DNA of 64,000 nt from Pseudomonadota bacterium (GCA_020161065.1 JAIUPH010000037.1:1-64000), one strand, 5' to 3'; counted from the first letter of the stretch, positions 28,331 to 37,569 are shown. Notes: generated by a model not told the origin, from the letters alone. Numbers and translations are program-made.

Positions 28331-29175
28331 CAGACGGCCACCGGCGCCTTGATGGCCGGGTGGTGCTGGTAGTCGAGCACCTCGAAATCTTCGTAGACGT
28401 AGTCGAAGATCGACGGCGGCCGGCGCTTGATGGCAAGCGTGGGGTACGGGAACGGCGCGCGCGCGAGCTGGGTGCGCACCTGCTCTTCGTGGTTGGCGTA
28501 GAGGTGGCAGTCGCCGCCGGTCCAGATGAAGTCGCCCACGTCCAGGTCGCATTGCTGCGCCAGCATGTGGGTCAGCAGCGCGTAGCTGGCGATGTTGAAC
28601 GGCACGCCCAGGAAGACGTCGGCGCTGCGCTGGTAGAGCTGGCAGCTCAGGCGGCCCCGAGCCGAAGGCGAGTCGGCGGGCGCGACGTAGAACTGGAAGA
28701 AGGCGTGGCAGGGCATCAGCGCCATCTGGTCGAGCTCGGCCACGTTCCAGGCGCTGACGATGATGCGCCTTGAATCGGGGTGATGTCTCAGCTGTTCGAC
28801 GACCTGCGCGATCTGGTCGATGTGGCCGCCGCCGGGCGTGGGCCAGCTGCGCCACTGCACGCCGTAGACCGGACCGAGATCGCCGTCGGGCCGCGCCCAC
28901 TCGTCCCAGATCGTGCAGCCGTGCTCCTGCAGCCACTTCACGTTGCGGCCGCCGCGCAAAAACCACAGCAGCTCGACGATGACGGCGCGCAGGTAGACCT
29001 TCTTGGTGGTGACCAGCGGAAAGCCTTCGTTCAAGTCGAAGCGCATCTGGTGCCCGAACACGCTGCGCGTGCCGGTGCCGGTGCGGTCCGACTTGCGCAC
29101 GCCGTGCTCGAAGACGTGGCGCATCAGGTCTTCGTATGGGTGGCGGATGGGGCGGGGAGGGGTGGCGGCGGTCAC
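28330..29175 (-). CDS. thyA: Thymidylate synthase
   Basis: A 281-residue enzyme making dTMP from dUMP with methylenetetrahydrofolate. The catalytic Cys156 lies in [24 protein letters not shown] and [14 protein letters not shown] bind dUMP phosphate, and the C-terminal half has [15 protein letters not shown]. It is about 17 residues longer than the E. coli enzyme, partly through a short insert (ADSPSARG) after the catalytic segment. It is immediately downstream of the ccdAB pair. Confidence 0.95.
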   Translation of the reverse strand: MTAATPPRPIRHPYEDLMRHVFEHGVRKSDRTGTGTRSVFGHQMRFDLNEGFPLVTTKKVYLRAVIVELLWFLRGGRNVKWLQEHGCTIWDEWARPDGDLGPVYGVQWRSWPTPGGGHIDQIAQVVEQLRHHPDSRRIIVSAWNVAELDQMALMPCHAFFQFYVAPADSPSARGRLSCQLYQRSADVFLGVPFNIASYALLTHMLAQQCDLDVGDFIWTGGDCHLYANHEEQVRTQLARAPFPYPTLAIKRRPPSIFDYVYEDFEVLDYQHHPAIKAPVAV

Positions 29176-29176
29176 G

Positions 29177-29491
29177 TCAATACGATCCGAAGAGGGTGTC
29201 GAGGGCGTCGAGCACGTCGTCGCGCCAGGGCGCGGCGCGCAGCACGGGGCTCTTCAGCAGGCTGGACGGCACGGGGGCGATCGAGGCCGTGTCCACGACC
29301 AGGGTCCTGCCGTTGACTTCCACCAGCGGGTTCAGGCCCCGGGCAGGCTGGCCGAAGCCCTTGGGCGTGCGCAAGGGGATCACCACGCGCGTGGCCAGCG
29401 GCCCCAGGTGGTCGTTCTGGACATCCAGCACGAAGGGCGTGTGGCTGCGCTCGGGCGCAAATGGGTTGCTGAAGACGTCGAAGCGGGCCAT
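29177..29491 (-). CDS. ccdB: CcdB family toxin
   Basis: A 104-residue protein matching CcdB in the [21 protein letters not shown] segment (like the FVDVQSD and MVIPL strands of F-plasmid CcdB) and in [15 protein letters not shown]. Known CcdB poisons DNA gyrase through a C-terminal Trp-Gly-Ile; here the last residues are LFGSY, so the gyrase-contact Trp is not conserved and potency is uncertain. It follows the antitoxin gene by three bases. Confidence 0.87.
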   Translation of the reverse strand: MARFDVFSNPFAPERSHTPFVLDVQNDHLGPLATRVVIPLRTPKGFGQPARGLNPLVEVNGRTLVVDTASIAPVPSSLLKSPVLRAAPWRDDVLDALDTLFGSY

Positions 29492-29494
29492 CGT

Positions 29495-29767
29495 TCAGGC
29501 GGCATCCCGGTCGCTCTTCGGGGGGCGCATGAAGCTGCGGTAGCGGTCGGAGAACAGGCCCTCGCGCTCGATGCGCGCGTTGTAGTGCGCGATGGCCTCG
29601 GCGTTGTCGTGCTGCCAGCGTTCCCAGTAGCGCTTGAGCACCTCCTCGGTCAGCAGCGCATCGACGGTCTGCGAGATGTTGAGGTCCATCTCGCGGGCCA
29701 TGTCGAGGACCTTGCTGTTGAGCGACAGGTTGATGGCGCGCTTGGGCGCGTTGCGGATGCTTCTCAT
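29495..29767 (-). CDS. ccdA: CcdA family antitoxin
   Basis: A 90-residue protein. The N-terminal half (KRAINLSLNSKVLDMAREMD, then LNISQTVDALL) has the ribbon-helix-helix pattern of CcdA, and the C-terminus (WQHDNAEAIAHYNARIEREG) resembles the disordered CcdB-wrapping tail. It starts at ATG 29765-29767, antitoxin-first, with ccdB three bases later, so the pair is chromosomal ccdAB. It lies between thyA and an ABC exporter gene. Confidence 0.87.
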   Translation of the reverse strand: MRSIRNAPKRAINLSLNSKVLDMAREMDLNISQTVDALLTEEVLKRYWERWQHDNAEAIAHYNARIEREGLFSDRYRSFMRPPKSDRDAA

Positions 29768-29793
29768 CGATGGCTCCGGGTCATGCGCATGAA

Positions 29794-31605
29794 TTATGCC
29801 TGTCCGAACTGCATCGCCGCCAGCCGCGCGTACAGCCCGCCGCGGGCCACCAGTTCGGCGTGGGTGCCTTGCTCGACGATGCAGCCGGCCTCCATCACGA
29901 CGATGCGGTCGGCGCGCAGCACGGTGGCCAGGCGGTGGGCGATGACCAGCGTCGTGCGGTGCTGCATCGCCGCTTCCAGCGCGGCCTGCACCATGCGTTC
30001 GCTCTCGGCGTCGAGCGCGCTGGTGGCTTCGTCCAGCAGCAGCAGCGGGGGGTTCTTGAGCATCGCGCGGGCGATGCTGATGCGCTGGCGCTGGCCGCCC
30101 GACAAGCGCACGCCGCGCTCGCCCAGGTAGGTCTGGTAGCCCTCGGGCAGGGCGCGGATGAAGTCGTCGGCGAAGGCCGCCTTGGCCGCGGCGATGACCT
30201 CGGCGTCGCTGGCGCCGGGGCGGCCGTAGCGGATGTTCTCCAGCGCGCTGGTGGAGAACACCGTGCTGTCCTGCGGCACCAGGCCGATGCGGCCGCGCAG
30301 GTCGTCGAGCGCGGCGTCGCGCACCGGCACGCCGTCGACGCTGACCGTGCCTTGCTGCGCGTCGTAAAAGCGCAGCAGCAGTTGCAGCACGGTACTTTTG
30401 CCGGCGCCGCTGGGGCCGACCAGGGCCACCGTCTCGCCGGGGCGCACGGCCAGCGAGAAGTCGACCAGCGCCGCCTGCTGCGGGCGCGAGGGGTAGTGGA
30501 ACTGCACGTGGTCGAAGCGCAGGCTGGAGCCGCCGTGCGTGGCCGGCAGCGCGCGCGGCTGGGCGGGGTCGGCCACCGGGCTGCGCGCGGCCAGCAGTTC
30601 CATCAGCCGCTCGGTGGCGCCGGCAGCGCGCAGCAGGTCGCCGTAGACCTCGGACAGCACCGCCACGCTGCTGACCAGGATGATCACGAAGACCACCGTC
30701 TGCCCCAGGTGGCCGGCGCTGATGTCGCCGCGCAGCACGGCCTGCGTGCCCTGGTACAGGCCCCACAGCAGCGCGCCGAACGTGGCGGTGATGATGAAGC
30801 CGACCAGCGCGGCGCGCACGCGGGTGCGCTTCTTGGCGGTGTCGAAGGCGGCTTCGGTGCTGGCGTCGAAGCGCGCCGCCTCGCGCTGCTGCTGCACCTG
30901 GGCCTGCACCACCGGAATGGCGTTCAGCACCTCGGCGGCGATGGCGCTGCTGTCGGCCACGCGGTCCTGGCTGGCGCGGCTGAGGCGGCGCACGCGGCGG
31001 CCGAAGTACAGGCTCGGCAGCACCACCAGCACCAGGATGCCCAGCACCTGCGTCATCACGTAGGGGTTGGTGACGATCAGCATCACCAGCGCGCCCAGCC
31101 CCATCACGGTGTTGCGCAGGCCCATGCTGAGCGAGCTGCCGACCACCGTCTGCACCAGCGTGGTGTCGGTGGTCAGTCGGCTCAGCACCTCGCCGGTCTG
31201 CGTGCTCTCGAAGAACTCGGGGCTCTGGCGCAGCACGTGGCGGTAGACGGCGTTGCGCAGGTCGGCGGTGATGCGCTCGCCCAGCCACGTCACCATGTAG
31301 AAGCGCGCCGCCGAGAACACGCCCAGCGCGGCGCCCACCGCGAACAGCTCCAGGAAGTGCGAGCGCAGCGACATCAGCCGCTGGCCGGGGTCGGCGGCGA
31401 CGATGCCGTTGTCGATCAGCGTCTTCAGCGCCATCGGGAAGACCAGCGTCGTCAGCGCCGCCAGCACCAGGAACAGCGCGGCCAGCGCGATGCGGCCGCG
31501 GTAGGGGCGGATGAAGGGCAGCAGCCCGCCGAGGGCGCTGACCGGGCGCTTGTCGGCGGCGTTGCGGCGGGGGGGCGTCAGTGAATCGGCAGCAGGGGCA
31601 CTCAT
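29794..31605 (-). CDS. MsbA-like ABC exporter (fused permease and ATPase)
   Basis: A 603-residue half-transporter. The membrane domain (about 25-320) has six helices, and the nucleotide-binding domain has Walker [10 protein letters not shown], signature LSGGQRQR, Walker [13 protein letters not shown] and the switch His in VIAHRLAT. It resembles lipid- or drug-exporting homodimers (MsbA/BmrA type). No partner gene is next to it. Substrate unknown. Confidence 0.9.
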   Translation of the reverse strand: MSAPAADSLTPPRRNAADKRPVSALGGLLPFIRPYRGRIALAALFLVLAALTTLVFPMALKTLIDNGIVAADPGQRLMSLRSHFLELFAVGAALGVFSAARFYMVTWLGERITADLRNAVYRHVLRQSPEFFESTQTGEVLSRLTTDTTLVQTVVGSSLSMGLRNTVMGLGALVMLIVTNPYVMTQVLGILVLVVLPSLYFGRRVRRLSRASQDRVADSSAIAAEVLNAIPVVQAQVQQQREAARFDASTEAAFDTAKKRTRVRAALVGFIITATFGALLWGLYQGTQAVLRGDISAGHLGQTVVFVIILVSSVAVLSEVYGDLLRAAGATERLMELLAARSPVADPAQPRALPATHGGSSLRFDHVQFHYPSRPQQAALVDFSLAVRPGETVALVGPSGAGKSTVLQLLLRFYDAQQGTVSVDGVPVRDAALDDLRGRIGLVPQDSTVFSTSALENIRYGRPGASDAEVIAAAKAAFADDFIRALPEGYQTYLGERGVRLSGGQRQRISIARAMLKNPPLLLLDEATSALDAESERMVQAALEAAMQHRTTLVIAHRLATVLRADRIVVMEAGCIVEQGTHAELVARGGLYARLAAMQFGQA

Positions 31606-31630
31606 GCCCGCAGTGTAGGCAGGCCGTGTT

Positions 31631-31672
31631 GCGCTTCAGTCATGGCGCTTCAGTCATCGCGCTTCAGTCATC
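31631..31672. repeat. Three tandem copies of a 14-base unit at the end of the RHH gene
   Basis: GCGCTTCAGTCATG, GCGCTTCAGTCATC and GCGCTTCAGTCATC run from 31631 to 31672. The third copy holds the last two codons and stop of the minus-strand ribbon-helix-helix gene; the others extend into the gap before the ABC exporter start. The unit length is not a multiple of three, so copy-number change would alter the gap, not the protein. Confidence 0.85.
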
Positions 31673-31873
31673 GCCGCCGTCGCCGCGCCTTCGCGGCTTG
31701 GCATCGGGCTCGGCGGCCGCCGGCAAGCGGCCGCGGCGCTGCAGCGCCTCGCGCAGCAGGTATTCCACCTGGGCGTTGGCGCTGCGCAGCTCCTGCGCGG
31801 CCAGGCGCTCGATCTCGGCCCACAGCGCGGGGTCGATGCGCAGCGCAAAGGCCTTCTTGCCGGGGCTGGCCAT
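31664..31873 (-). CDS. Arc-like ribbon-helix-helix DNA-binding protein
   Basis: A 69-residue protein. [22 protein letters not shown] fits the beta strand and first helix of an RHH fold, and [18 protein letters not shown] the second helix; the tail is Arg/Asp-rich. It lies 24 bases downstream of the SPFH gene on the same strand. A perfect 16-base palindrome just upstream of the SPFH gene is an attractive target for this dimeric binder (inferred). Confidence 0.78.
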   Translation of the reverse strand: MASPGKKAFALRIDPALWAEIERLAAQELRSANAQVEYLLREALQRRGRLPAAAEPDAKPRRRGDGGDD

Positions 31874-31897
31874 GGCCGGTGTGCCGTCGCCGCTGCC

Positions 31898-32788
31898 TCA
31901 GGTGTACAGCGTGCCGGCATTGACGATGGGCTGCGTGTCCCTGTCGGAGCACAGCACCACCAGCAGGTTGCTCACCATCGCGGCCTTGCGCTCGTCGTCG
32001 AGCTGCACGATCTCGCGCTCCGACAAGCCCTTGAGCGCCGCCTCCACCATGCTGACGGCGCCGTGCACGATCTTGCTGCGCGCGGCGATGATGGCCTCGG
32101 CCTGCTGGCGGCGCAGCATCACCTGGGCGATCTCGGGCGCGTAGGCCAGGTGGGTGAGCTTGGCGTCCAGCACGGCCACGCCGGCGGGCTCGAAGCGCGC
32201 CTGCAGCTCGCGCTGCAGCGCGTCGGCCACCACGTCGAGGCCACCGCGCAGCGTGACCTCGTGCGCCTCGGCGTCGTCGCCCTCGTCGTAGTTGTAGAGC
32301 GAAGCCAGGTGGCGCAGCGCGGCCTCGGCCTGCACTTTCACGTAATCCTCATAACGATCGACCTCGAACACCGCGCGCGCGGTGTCGGCCACGCGCCAGA
32401 CCACCGCGGCGCTGATCTCCACCGGGTTGCCGCGCCGGTCGTTGACCTTCAGCGTGGGCATGTTGAGGTTGCGCGCGCGCAGCGAGATGCGCTTCTTGGC
32501 ATACAGCGGGTTCACCCAGCGCAGGCCTTCGCTGCGGTCGGTGCCGCGGTATTCGCCGAAGAGGGTGAAGATCGCCGCCTCGTTGGGCTGCAGCATGTAC
32601 AGGCCGACGAAGACGGCCACGCTGAAGGCCAGGCAGCCCAGCAGCACCAGCACGCCCCAGATCCCGCCGGGCACGCGGCCGCCGGACACCAGCGCGACGA
32701 CGGCGGCGATGCCCAGCAGGCCGACGCCCACCATCAGGTAGCCGTTGGCCGAGCGCAGCGGCTTCTCGACAGACGAGGGCGACTTCAT
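31898..32788 (-). CDS. SPFH/stomatin-prohibitin domain membrane protein
   Basis: A 296-residue protein. Two hydrophobic segments (about 19-38 and 43-66) precede an SPFH domain beginning [20 protein letters not shown]; the C-terminal half is a Glu/Ala-rich coiled coil ([17 protein letters not shown]). SPFH proteins organise membrane microdomains or guard proteases. Its neighbour, an RHH repressor-like gene, is a recurrent partner of this slipin group as I recall, without proof here. Confidence 0.87.
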   Translation of the reverse strand: MKSPSSVEKPLRSANGYLMVGVGLLGIAAVVALVSGGRVPGGIWGVLVLLGCLAFSVAVFVGLYMLQPNEAAIFTLFGEYRGTDRSEGLRWVNPLYAKKRISLRARNLNMPTLKVNDRRGNPVEISAAVVWRVADTARAVFEVDRYEDYVKVQAEAALRHLASLYNYDEGDDAEAHEVTLRGGLDVVADALQRELQARFEPAGVAVLDAKLTHLAYAPEIAQVMLRRQQAEAIIAARSKIVHGAVSMVEAALKGLSEREIVQLDDERKAAMVSNLLVVLCSDRDTQPIVNAGTLYT

Positions 32789-32806
32789 GGGGATCTCCCA
32801 GCAATC

Positions 32807-32822
32807 AAAGTGATATCACTTT
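32807..32822. promoter_or_regulatory. Perfect 16-base palindrome AAAGTGATATCACTTT upstream of the SPFH gene
   Basis: A symmetric AT-rich site 18 bases upstream of the SPFH start codon. Two further flanking positions on each side also pair (20 of 22). On the minus strand it lies downstream of a TTGACC -35-like element (32842-32847). The symmetric half-site spacing fits an RHH dimer pair, and an RHH gene is in the same operon, so autoregulation is likely. Confidence 0.6.
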
Positions 32823-32951
32823 AATCGCAAGTGAGCGGCCCGGTCAAGGCTCACGGATGCCACCGCCAGCGCCAAGGCGGTGCTCGCCGACACCGGTGCC
32901 GCCGCCGCGCCCCATGCCTGTTGGCACAATCGCCATCATGCGAGCCGAGCT

Positions 32952-33227
32952 GTGGTCACTCGCTTCAAGGACGTGACGCCGGAGGGCGGCGTGATCGAGC
33001 TGGTGGTATGGCGCGTGCCCGAGCCGGCGCCGCCCGCCACGCACGGCTGCAAGTACCGGGCGGCCTATGCCGTGGGCGGGGTGCGCGTGGTGGGCTTCGA
33101 CCACGAGCGCGGCAAGGGCGACCACTGCCATATCGCCGGCCGGGAGCGGCCGTACGCCTTCACCACGGTGGCCCGGTTGGTGGAAGACTTCATCGCGGCC
33201 GTGGACGCCGTGCGGAGCGCAACATGA
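32952..33227 (+). CDS. DUF6516 family protein (putative toxin), possible N-terminal frameshift
   Basis: A 91-residue protein containing RFKDVTPEGGVIELVVWRVP and RVVGFDHERGKGDHCH, the conserved core of DUF6516, a group found beside HVO_A0114-type helix-turn-helix partners. The annotated start is GTG 32952. A better family-like start, ATG 32938 reading MRAEL, lies 14 bases upstream in another frame and hits a stop; adding one G within GAGCTGTGGTC would join them as MRAELVVTRF. So the gene may carry a one-base deletion or use the GTG. Confidence 0.65.
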   Translation: MVTRFKDVTPEGGVIELVVWRVPEPAPPATHGCKYRAAYAVGGVRVVGFDHERGKGDHCHIAGRERPYAFTTVARLVEDFIAAVDAVRSAT

Positions 33228-33457
33228 ACCGACACCTGACCATCACGCTCAACGCCGACTGGCGCGGTGCGCTGCGCGCCGCCGGCGAGATATCGGCGCG
33301 CGAAGCGGCGCGCCGCGTCGGCCGCGACATCAAGCGCGTGCACGAGGACCTGCGGGTGCTGCAGGATCTGGGCTTGGTCGAGCAGGGCGAGCGCGGCGGC
33401 GTGGTGTGCCCCTTCGAGTCGCTGCACATCGACATGCAGATGCGAGCGGCCGCCTGA
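33224..33457 (+). CDS. HVO_A0114-type winged helix-turn-helix protein (putative antitoxin)
   Basis: A 77-residue DNA-binding protein. ISAREAARRVGRDIKRVHEDLRVLQDLGLVE is a clear winged helix-turn-helix with a wing in ERGGVVCPF. It overlaps the DUF6516 gene by ATGA, the usual toxin-like then HTH order for this pair. It likely regulates the pair and may neutralise the partner, which is not demonstrated for this family as far as I know. Confidence 0.75.
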   Translation: MNRHLTITLNADWRGALRAAGEISAREAARRVGRDIKRVHEDLRVLQDLGLVEQGERGGVVCPFESLHIDMQMRAAA

Positions 33458-33516
33458 GTTTGTGCTTCGCCGGCGCACCGCGCCGGGCCGCAACGTCAAC
33501 CAAGGAGAACGACATC

Positions 33517-34632
33517 ATGCTGATCGGCGTCCCCAAGGAGATCAAGAACCACGAGTACCGCGTCGGGCTGACGCCGTCGTCGGCGCGCGAGCTGGTGCGC
33601 GCGGGCCACCAGGTCGTGGTCGAGCACGACGCCGGCGCCGGCATCGGCAGCGCCGACGCCGACTACGAGCGGGCCGGCGCCACCATCGCCGGCAGCGCCG
33701 AAGCGGTGTTCGCCGCCGCCGAGATGATCGTCAAGGTGAAAGAGCCGCAGCCGGCCGAGCGGGCCTGGCTGCGGCCGGGGCAGGTACTGTTCACCTACCT
33801 GCACCTGGCGCCCGACCCGCAGCAATGCCTGGACCTGATGGCCAGCGGCGCCGTCTGCATCGCCTACGAGACGGTGACGCAGCCCGGCGGCGGCCTGCCG
33901 CTGCTGGCGCCGATGTCGGAGGTGGCGGGCCGGCTGTCGGTGCAGGCCGCGGCGCATGGGCTGGAGCGCGCGCACGGCGGCTGCGGCGTGCTGCTGGGCG
34001 GCGTGCCGGGCGTCGCGCCGGCCAAGGTGGTGATCCTCGGCGCCGGCGTCGTCGGCAGCCAGGCGGCGCAGATGGCGGTCGGCAGCGGCGCGCAGGTGGT
34101 CGTCATCGACCGCAGCCTGCCGGCGCTGCGCCGCATCGACGGCCTGCTCGGCGCGCGCGTGACGACGCTGTTCTCCAACGCCGACACCATCGAGCGCGAA
34201 GTGGCCTCGGCCGACGTGGTGATCGGCGGCGTGCTGATCCCCGGCGCCGCGGCGCCCAAGCTGGTGTCGCGCGCGCTGATCGGCCGCATGCGGCCGGGCT
34301 CGGTGGTGGTCGACGTGGCCATCGACCAGGGCGGCTGCTTCGAGACCTCACGGCCGACGACGCATGCCGAGCCGACCTACCGGGTCGACGGCGTCGTGCA
34401 CTACTGCGTGGCCAACATGCCCGGCGCCGTGCCGCGCACCGCGACGCTGGCGCTGAACAACGCCACCTTGCCCTTCGTGATGGCGCTGGCCGACAAGGGC
34501 TGGCGCCAGGCCTTGCGCGACGACCCGTACCTGCGCAACGGCCTCAACGTGGCCATGGGCAAGGTCACCTGCCGCGAGGTGGCGCAGGCGCTGGGGCATG
34601 CCTATGACGATCCGCAAGGTTTGCTGGCTTGA
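33517..34632 (+). CDS. ald: Alanine dehydrogenase
   Basis: A 371-residue NAD-dependent enzyme interconverting L-alanine and pyruvate plus ammonia. MLIGVPKEIKNHEYRVGLTP opens the protein; the catalytic Lys is in VKVKEPQP and the catalytic His in FTYLHLAPD. The Rossmann motif is ILGAGVVGSQAAQMA. AAGGAG precedes the ATG. It is followed by an ABC binding-protein gene with a 48-base gap. Confidence 0.94.
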   Translation: MLIGVPKEIKNHEYRVGLTPSSARELVRAGHQVVVEHDAGAGIGSADADYERAGATIAGSAEAVFAAAEMIVKVKEPQPAERAWLRPGQVLFTYLHLAPDPQQCLDLMASGAVCIAYETVTQPGGGLPLLAPMSEVAGRLSVQAAAHGLERAHGGCGVLLGGVPGVAPAKVVILGAGVVGSQAAQMAVGSGAQVVVIDRSLPALRRIDGLLGARVTTLFSNADTIEREVASADVVIGGVLIPGAAAPKLVSRALIGRMRPGSVVVDVAIDQGGCFETSRPTTHAEPTYRVDGVVHYCVANMPGAVPRTATLALNNATLPFVMALADKGWRQALRDDPYLRNGLNVAMGKVTCREVAQALGHAYDDPQGLLA

Positions 34633-34680
34633 CCGGCGGCGACAATCGCCCGCTTTCCCAACACTGACAGGAGACAAACC

Positions 34681-35841
34681 TTGAAACTGCTGCCCGCTTT
34701 TCCCCGCTGCATCCTGGGCCTTGCCCTCGCCGCCGCCACGGCCGGGGCCGCCTGGGCCGACGTCACCATCGGCGTCACCGTCTCGGCCACCGGGCCGGCC
34801 GCGTCGCTGGGCATCCCGGAGAAGAACACCATCGCGCTGCTGCCCAAGACCCTGGGCGGGCAGAAGGTCAACTACGTCGTGCTCGACGACGGCAGCGACA
34901 CCACCACCGCCGCCGGCAACACGCGCCGGCTGCTGGTGGAGAACAAGGTCGACGCGATCATCGGCTCGTCGACCACGCCCAACTCGCTGGCGATGATCGA
35001 CCTGGTGGCCGACGCGCAGACGCCGATGATCACGCTCGGCGCCTCGGCCCGCATCGTCGAGCCGCAGGACGCCAAGCGGCGCTGGATCTTCAAGACGCCG
35101 CAGCACGACATCATGATGTCGCTGGCCATCGCCGAGCACATGGCCAACCACGGCGTCAAGACGGTCGGCTTCATCGGCTTTTCCGACGCCTACGGCGAAG
35201 GCTGGGCGCAAGAGTTCGCCAAGGCCGCCGGGCTCAAGCGGCTGGACATCGTCGTCAGCGAGCGCTATGCGCGCACCGACGCCTCGGTGCTGGGCCAGGT
35301 GCTCAAGCTGATGGGCACCAAGACCGACGCGGTGCTGATCGCCGGCTCGGGCACGCCGGCAGCGCTGCCGGCGCGCACGCTGAAAGAGCGCGGCTACACC
35401 GGCAAGATCTACCAGACGCACGGCGTGGCCAACGCCGACTTCCTGCGCGTCGGCGGCAAGGACATGGACGGCACGCTGCTGCCCGCCGGCCCCGTGCTGG
35501 TGGCCGACCAGTTGCCGGCGTCCAACCCGGTGAAGAAGTCGGCCATGGCCTACGTCGCCGCCTACGAGGCGGCGCACGGCAAGGGCAGCGCCAGCACCTT
35601 CGGCGGCCACGCCTGGGACGCCGGGCTGCTGCTGGCCAACGCCGTGCCGCGCGCGCTGAAGAAGGCCAGCCCCGGCACGCCCGAGTTCCGCGCCGCGCTG
35701 CGCGACGAACTGGAGAAGGTGAAGGAAATGCCCGGCGCGCACGGCATCTTCAACATGTCGCCGCAGGACCACCTGGGCCTCGACCAGCGCGCCCGCGTGA
35801 TGGTCAAGATCGAGAACGGCGCCTGGAAGTACCAGCCCTGA
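34681..35841 (+). CDS. ABC transporter periplasmic substrate-binding protein (HAAT family)
   Basis: A 386-residue type-1 binding protein. It uses a TTG start at 34681, seven bases after AGGAG; no ATG lies nearby. The Sec signal ends at GAAWA (residue about 26) and the mature part begins DVTIGVTVSATGPAASLG. It is an orphan receptor with no permease or ATPase next to it. It lies between alanine dehydrogenase and a glutathione S-transferase. Confidence 0.87.
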   Translation: MKLLPAFPRCILGLALAAATAGAAWADVTIGVTVSATGPAASLGIPEKNTIALLPKTLGGQKVNYVVLDDGSDTTTAAGNTRRLLVENKVDAIIGSSTTPNSLAMIDLVADAQTPMITLGASARIVEPQDAKRRWIFKTPQHDIMMSLAIAEHMANHGVKTVGFIGFSDAYGEGWAQEFAKAAGLKRLDIVVSERYARTDASVLGQVLKLMGTKTDAVLIAGSGTPAALPARTLKERGYTGKIYQTHGVANADFLRVGGKDMDGTLLPAGPVLVADQLPASNPVKKSAMAYVAAYEAAHGKGSASTFGGHAWDAGLLLANAVPRALKKASPGTPEFRAALRDELEKVKEMPGAHGIFNMSPQDHLGLDQRARVMVKIENGAWKYQP

Positions 35842-35861
35842 AGGCCGACGAGGAGCCCGCG

Positions 35862-36518
35862 ATGACCCAGCCCATGCCGATCACGCTGTACACGCATCCC
35901 TGGTCGCGCGGGCGCATCGCGCGCTGGATGCTGGAGGAAACGGGCCTGCCGTACGAGGTGCGGCTGCTCGAGTACGGCACGACGATGAAGGCGCCGGACT
36001 ACACGGCGATCAACCCGATGGGCAAGGTGCCGGCGCTGACGGTGGGCGACACGGTGGTCACCGAGGCGGCGGCGATCTGCGCCTTCCTGGCCGAGCGCGT
36101 GCCCGACCGGCAACTGGCGCCGCCGCCGCTGAGCCCGGCGCGCGCGCCTTACTACCGCTGGCTGTTCTTCGCCGCCGGCCCGGTGGAAGCCGCCGTCACC
36201 GCCAAGGCGCTGGGCCTGCTGGCGCCGGAAGACAAGCGCACGACGGCCGGCTACGGCACCTACGACGACGTGATGACCGCGCTGGAACGCGTGACCAGCG
36301 AGGCCGTGGCGCACGGCGGCGGCTACATCGCCGGCGGCCGTTTCAGCGCCGCCGACCTGTACCTGGCCGCGCAACTGAACTGGGGCATGCAGTTCAAGAC
36401 CATCGCGCCGCGCGCTGCTTTCGAGCGTTATGTCGAGCCCCTGGTCCGGCGCGAAGCCTGCGTGCGCGCGAACCGGCTCGACGACGAACTGGCGCAGACG
36501 CTCAAGCCGAAGGCTTAA
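35862..36518 (+). CDS. Glutathione S-transferase family protein
   Basis: A 218-residue cytosolic GST. The thioredoxin-like N-domain shows TLYTHPWSRGRIARWMLEETG with the GSH-activating Ser/Tyr region, and MGKVPALTVGDTVVTEAAAICAFLAE holds the cis-Pro and the Glu-Ala GSH contact. The C-domain is all-helical (FSAADLYLAAQL). It follows the binding-protein gene by 20 bases. Substrate unknown. Confidence 0.9.
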   Translation: MTQPMPITLYTHPWSRGRIARWMLEETGLPYEVRLLEYGTTMKAPDYTAINPMGKVPALTVGDTVVTEAAAICAFLAERVPDRQLAPPPLSPARAPYYRWLFFAAGPVEAAVTAKALGLLAPEDKRTTAGYGTYDDVMTALERVTSEAVAHGGGYIAGGRFSAADLYLAAQLNWGMQFKTIAPRAAFERYVEPLVRREACVRANRLDDELAQTLKPKA

Positions 36519-36529
36519 GACGCAAGGCC

Positions 36530-36545
36530 CAGGACCCAAGTCCTG
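36530..36545. terminator. Short hairpin between convergent GST and GFA genes
   Basis: CAGGAC-CCAA-GTCCTG forms a six-base-pair stem with a four-base loop in the 35-base gap between two convergent stops. No T-tract follows on either strand, so it may be a weak bidirectional terminator or nothing. Confidence 0.3.
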
Positions 36546-36553
36546 AGGCGGCC

Positions 36554-37012
36554 CTAGGCGCCCGGCGGCGGGCTCGACGACACCTTCTTCGGCAGCGCGT
36601 CGTTGACGTCCAGCCAGGGCACGTGGGTTTCGTAGAAGACGTGGGCCGAAGGCTCGCGGTCCAGCGGTTCGGCGATCAGCGCGCGCGCCACGTGCATCTC
36701 GCCGGGCCAGCGCGTCGAGGTGAAAAGCATCGGGCTGCCGCAGCGCGGGCAAAAGCCGCGCTGCGCGCCGGCGCTGGATTCGTACCACGTCGGCTGCAGG
36801 CCCTGCGGGTCGACGCTGACGGCCTCGCTGGCAAAGCCGGCCCAGGTGACGAGCGGCGCCCCATGCGCGCGCCGGCAGTAGGTGCAATGGCAATGGGCCA
36901 CCCACTTCGTCGGCAACGCGGCGGCGAAGCGGACCGCGCCGCACAGGCAACTGCCGTGGACGATGGAAGAGGGGTCGGACGCGGGGTTGGACGCGGGGTT
37001 GGATTCAGCCAT
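36554..37012 (-). CDS. GFA/CENP-V family zinc protein
   Basis: A 152-residue protein of the glutathione-dependent formaldehyde-activating family. Zinc ligands are visible in GSCLCGAVRF, HCHCTYCRRAHG and RGFCPRCGSPM. Many members bind glutathione adducts without true GFA activity, so the role is open; a GST gene is its convergent neighbour. A 12-base repeat near the N-terminus encodes SNPASNPAS. Confidence 0.85.
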   Translation of the reverse strand: MAESNPASNPASDPSSIVHGSCLCGAVRFAAALPTKWVAHCHCTYCRRAHGAPLVTWAGFASEAVSVDPQGLQPTWYESSAGAQRGFCPRCGSPMLFTSTRWPGEMHVARALIAEPLDREPSAHVFYETHVPWLDVNDALPKKVSSSPPPGA

Positions 37013-37080
37013 GCCGCACTCTACGGCAGGCCGAGGGCGACAATGAAGGCTTCCGCGACCACCCCGCTTGCCTGACCCCC

Positions 37081-37512
37081 ATGACCGCCCTCTGGAAACG
37101 CCCGCTCTCGCCCGAGATCCTGACCCGTCTGCACGTCGACACCACGGCGGCCCACCTGGGCATCGAGTTCCTGGCGGTCGGCGACGACTTCATCAGCGCC
37201 CGCGTGCCGGTGGACCGCCGCACGCACCAGCCGATGGGCATCCTGCACGGCGGCGTCTCGGTCGTGCTGGCCGAGACACTGGGCTCCTGCGGCGCCGCGT
37301 TCAGCGTGCCCGAGGGCCAACGCGTCGTCGGGCTGGACATCAACGCCAACCACATCCGCAGCGTCTCCAGCGGCTGGGTGACGGGCACCGCGCGCCCGGT
37401 GCACGTGGGCCGCAGCACGCAGGTCTGGCAGATCGACCTGGTCGACGAGCACGGGCGGCTGACCTGCGTCTCGCGCCTGACGATGGCCGTCCTGGCGGCC
37501 GGCGGCGCCTGA
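37081..37512 (+). CDS. Hotdog-fold thioesterase (PaaI/YdiI-like)
   Basis: A 143-residue acyl-CoA thioesterase. PMGILHGGVSVVLAETLGSCG is the hotdog helix with the catalytic acid (Glu in AETLG), and VVGLDINANHIRS the following strand. It resembles 1,4-dihydroxy-2-naphthoyl-CoA or phenylacetyl-CoA thioesterases. It is single and divergent from the GFA gene; the CoA substrate is unknown. Confidence 0.88.
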   Translation: MTALWKRPLSPEILTRLHVDTTAAHLGIEFLAVGDDFISARVPVDRRTHQPMGILHGGVSVVLAETLGSCGAAFSVPEGQRVVGLDINANHIRSVSSGWVTGTARPVHVGRSTQVWQIDLVDEHGRLTCVSRLTMAVLAAGGA

Positions 37513-37542
37513 GCGGCCAGCGCGCGACTCTCGTCAGAGCCA

Positions 37543-37569
37543 CGATGCGCCTTATCTTGTGGCGCATCG
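37543..37569. terminator. Nine-base-pair hairpin between convergent thioesterase and GNAT genes
   Basis: CGATGCGCC (37543-37551) pairs perfectly with GGCGCATCG (37561-37569) around the loop TTATCTTGT. It stands in the 121-base gap between two convergent stops, the right place for a shared terminator, but no U-tract follows. The rest of the gap holds nothing I can name. Confidence 0.45.

Noticed and set aside
31631-31672. Short CRISPR-like array
   Set aside because: Three directly adjacent 14-base copies without spacers; simple tandem repeat.
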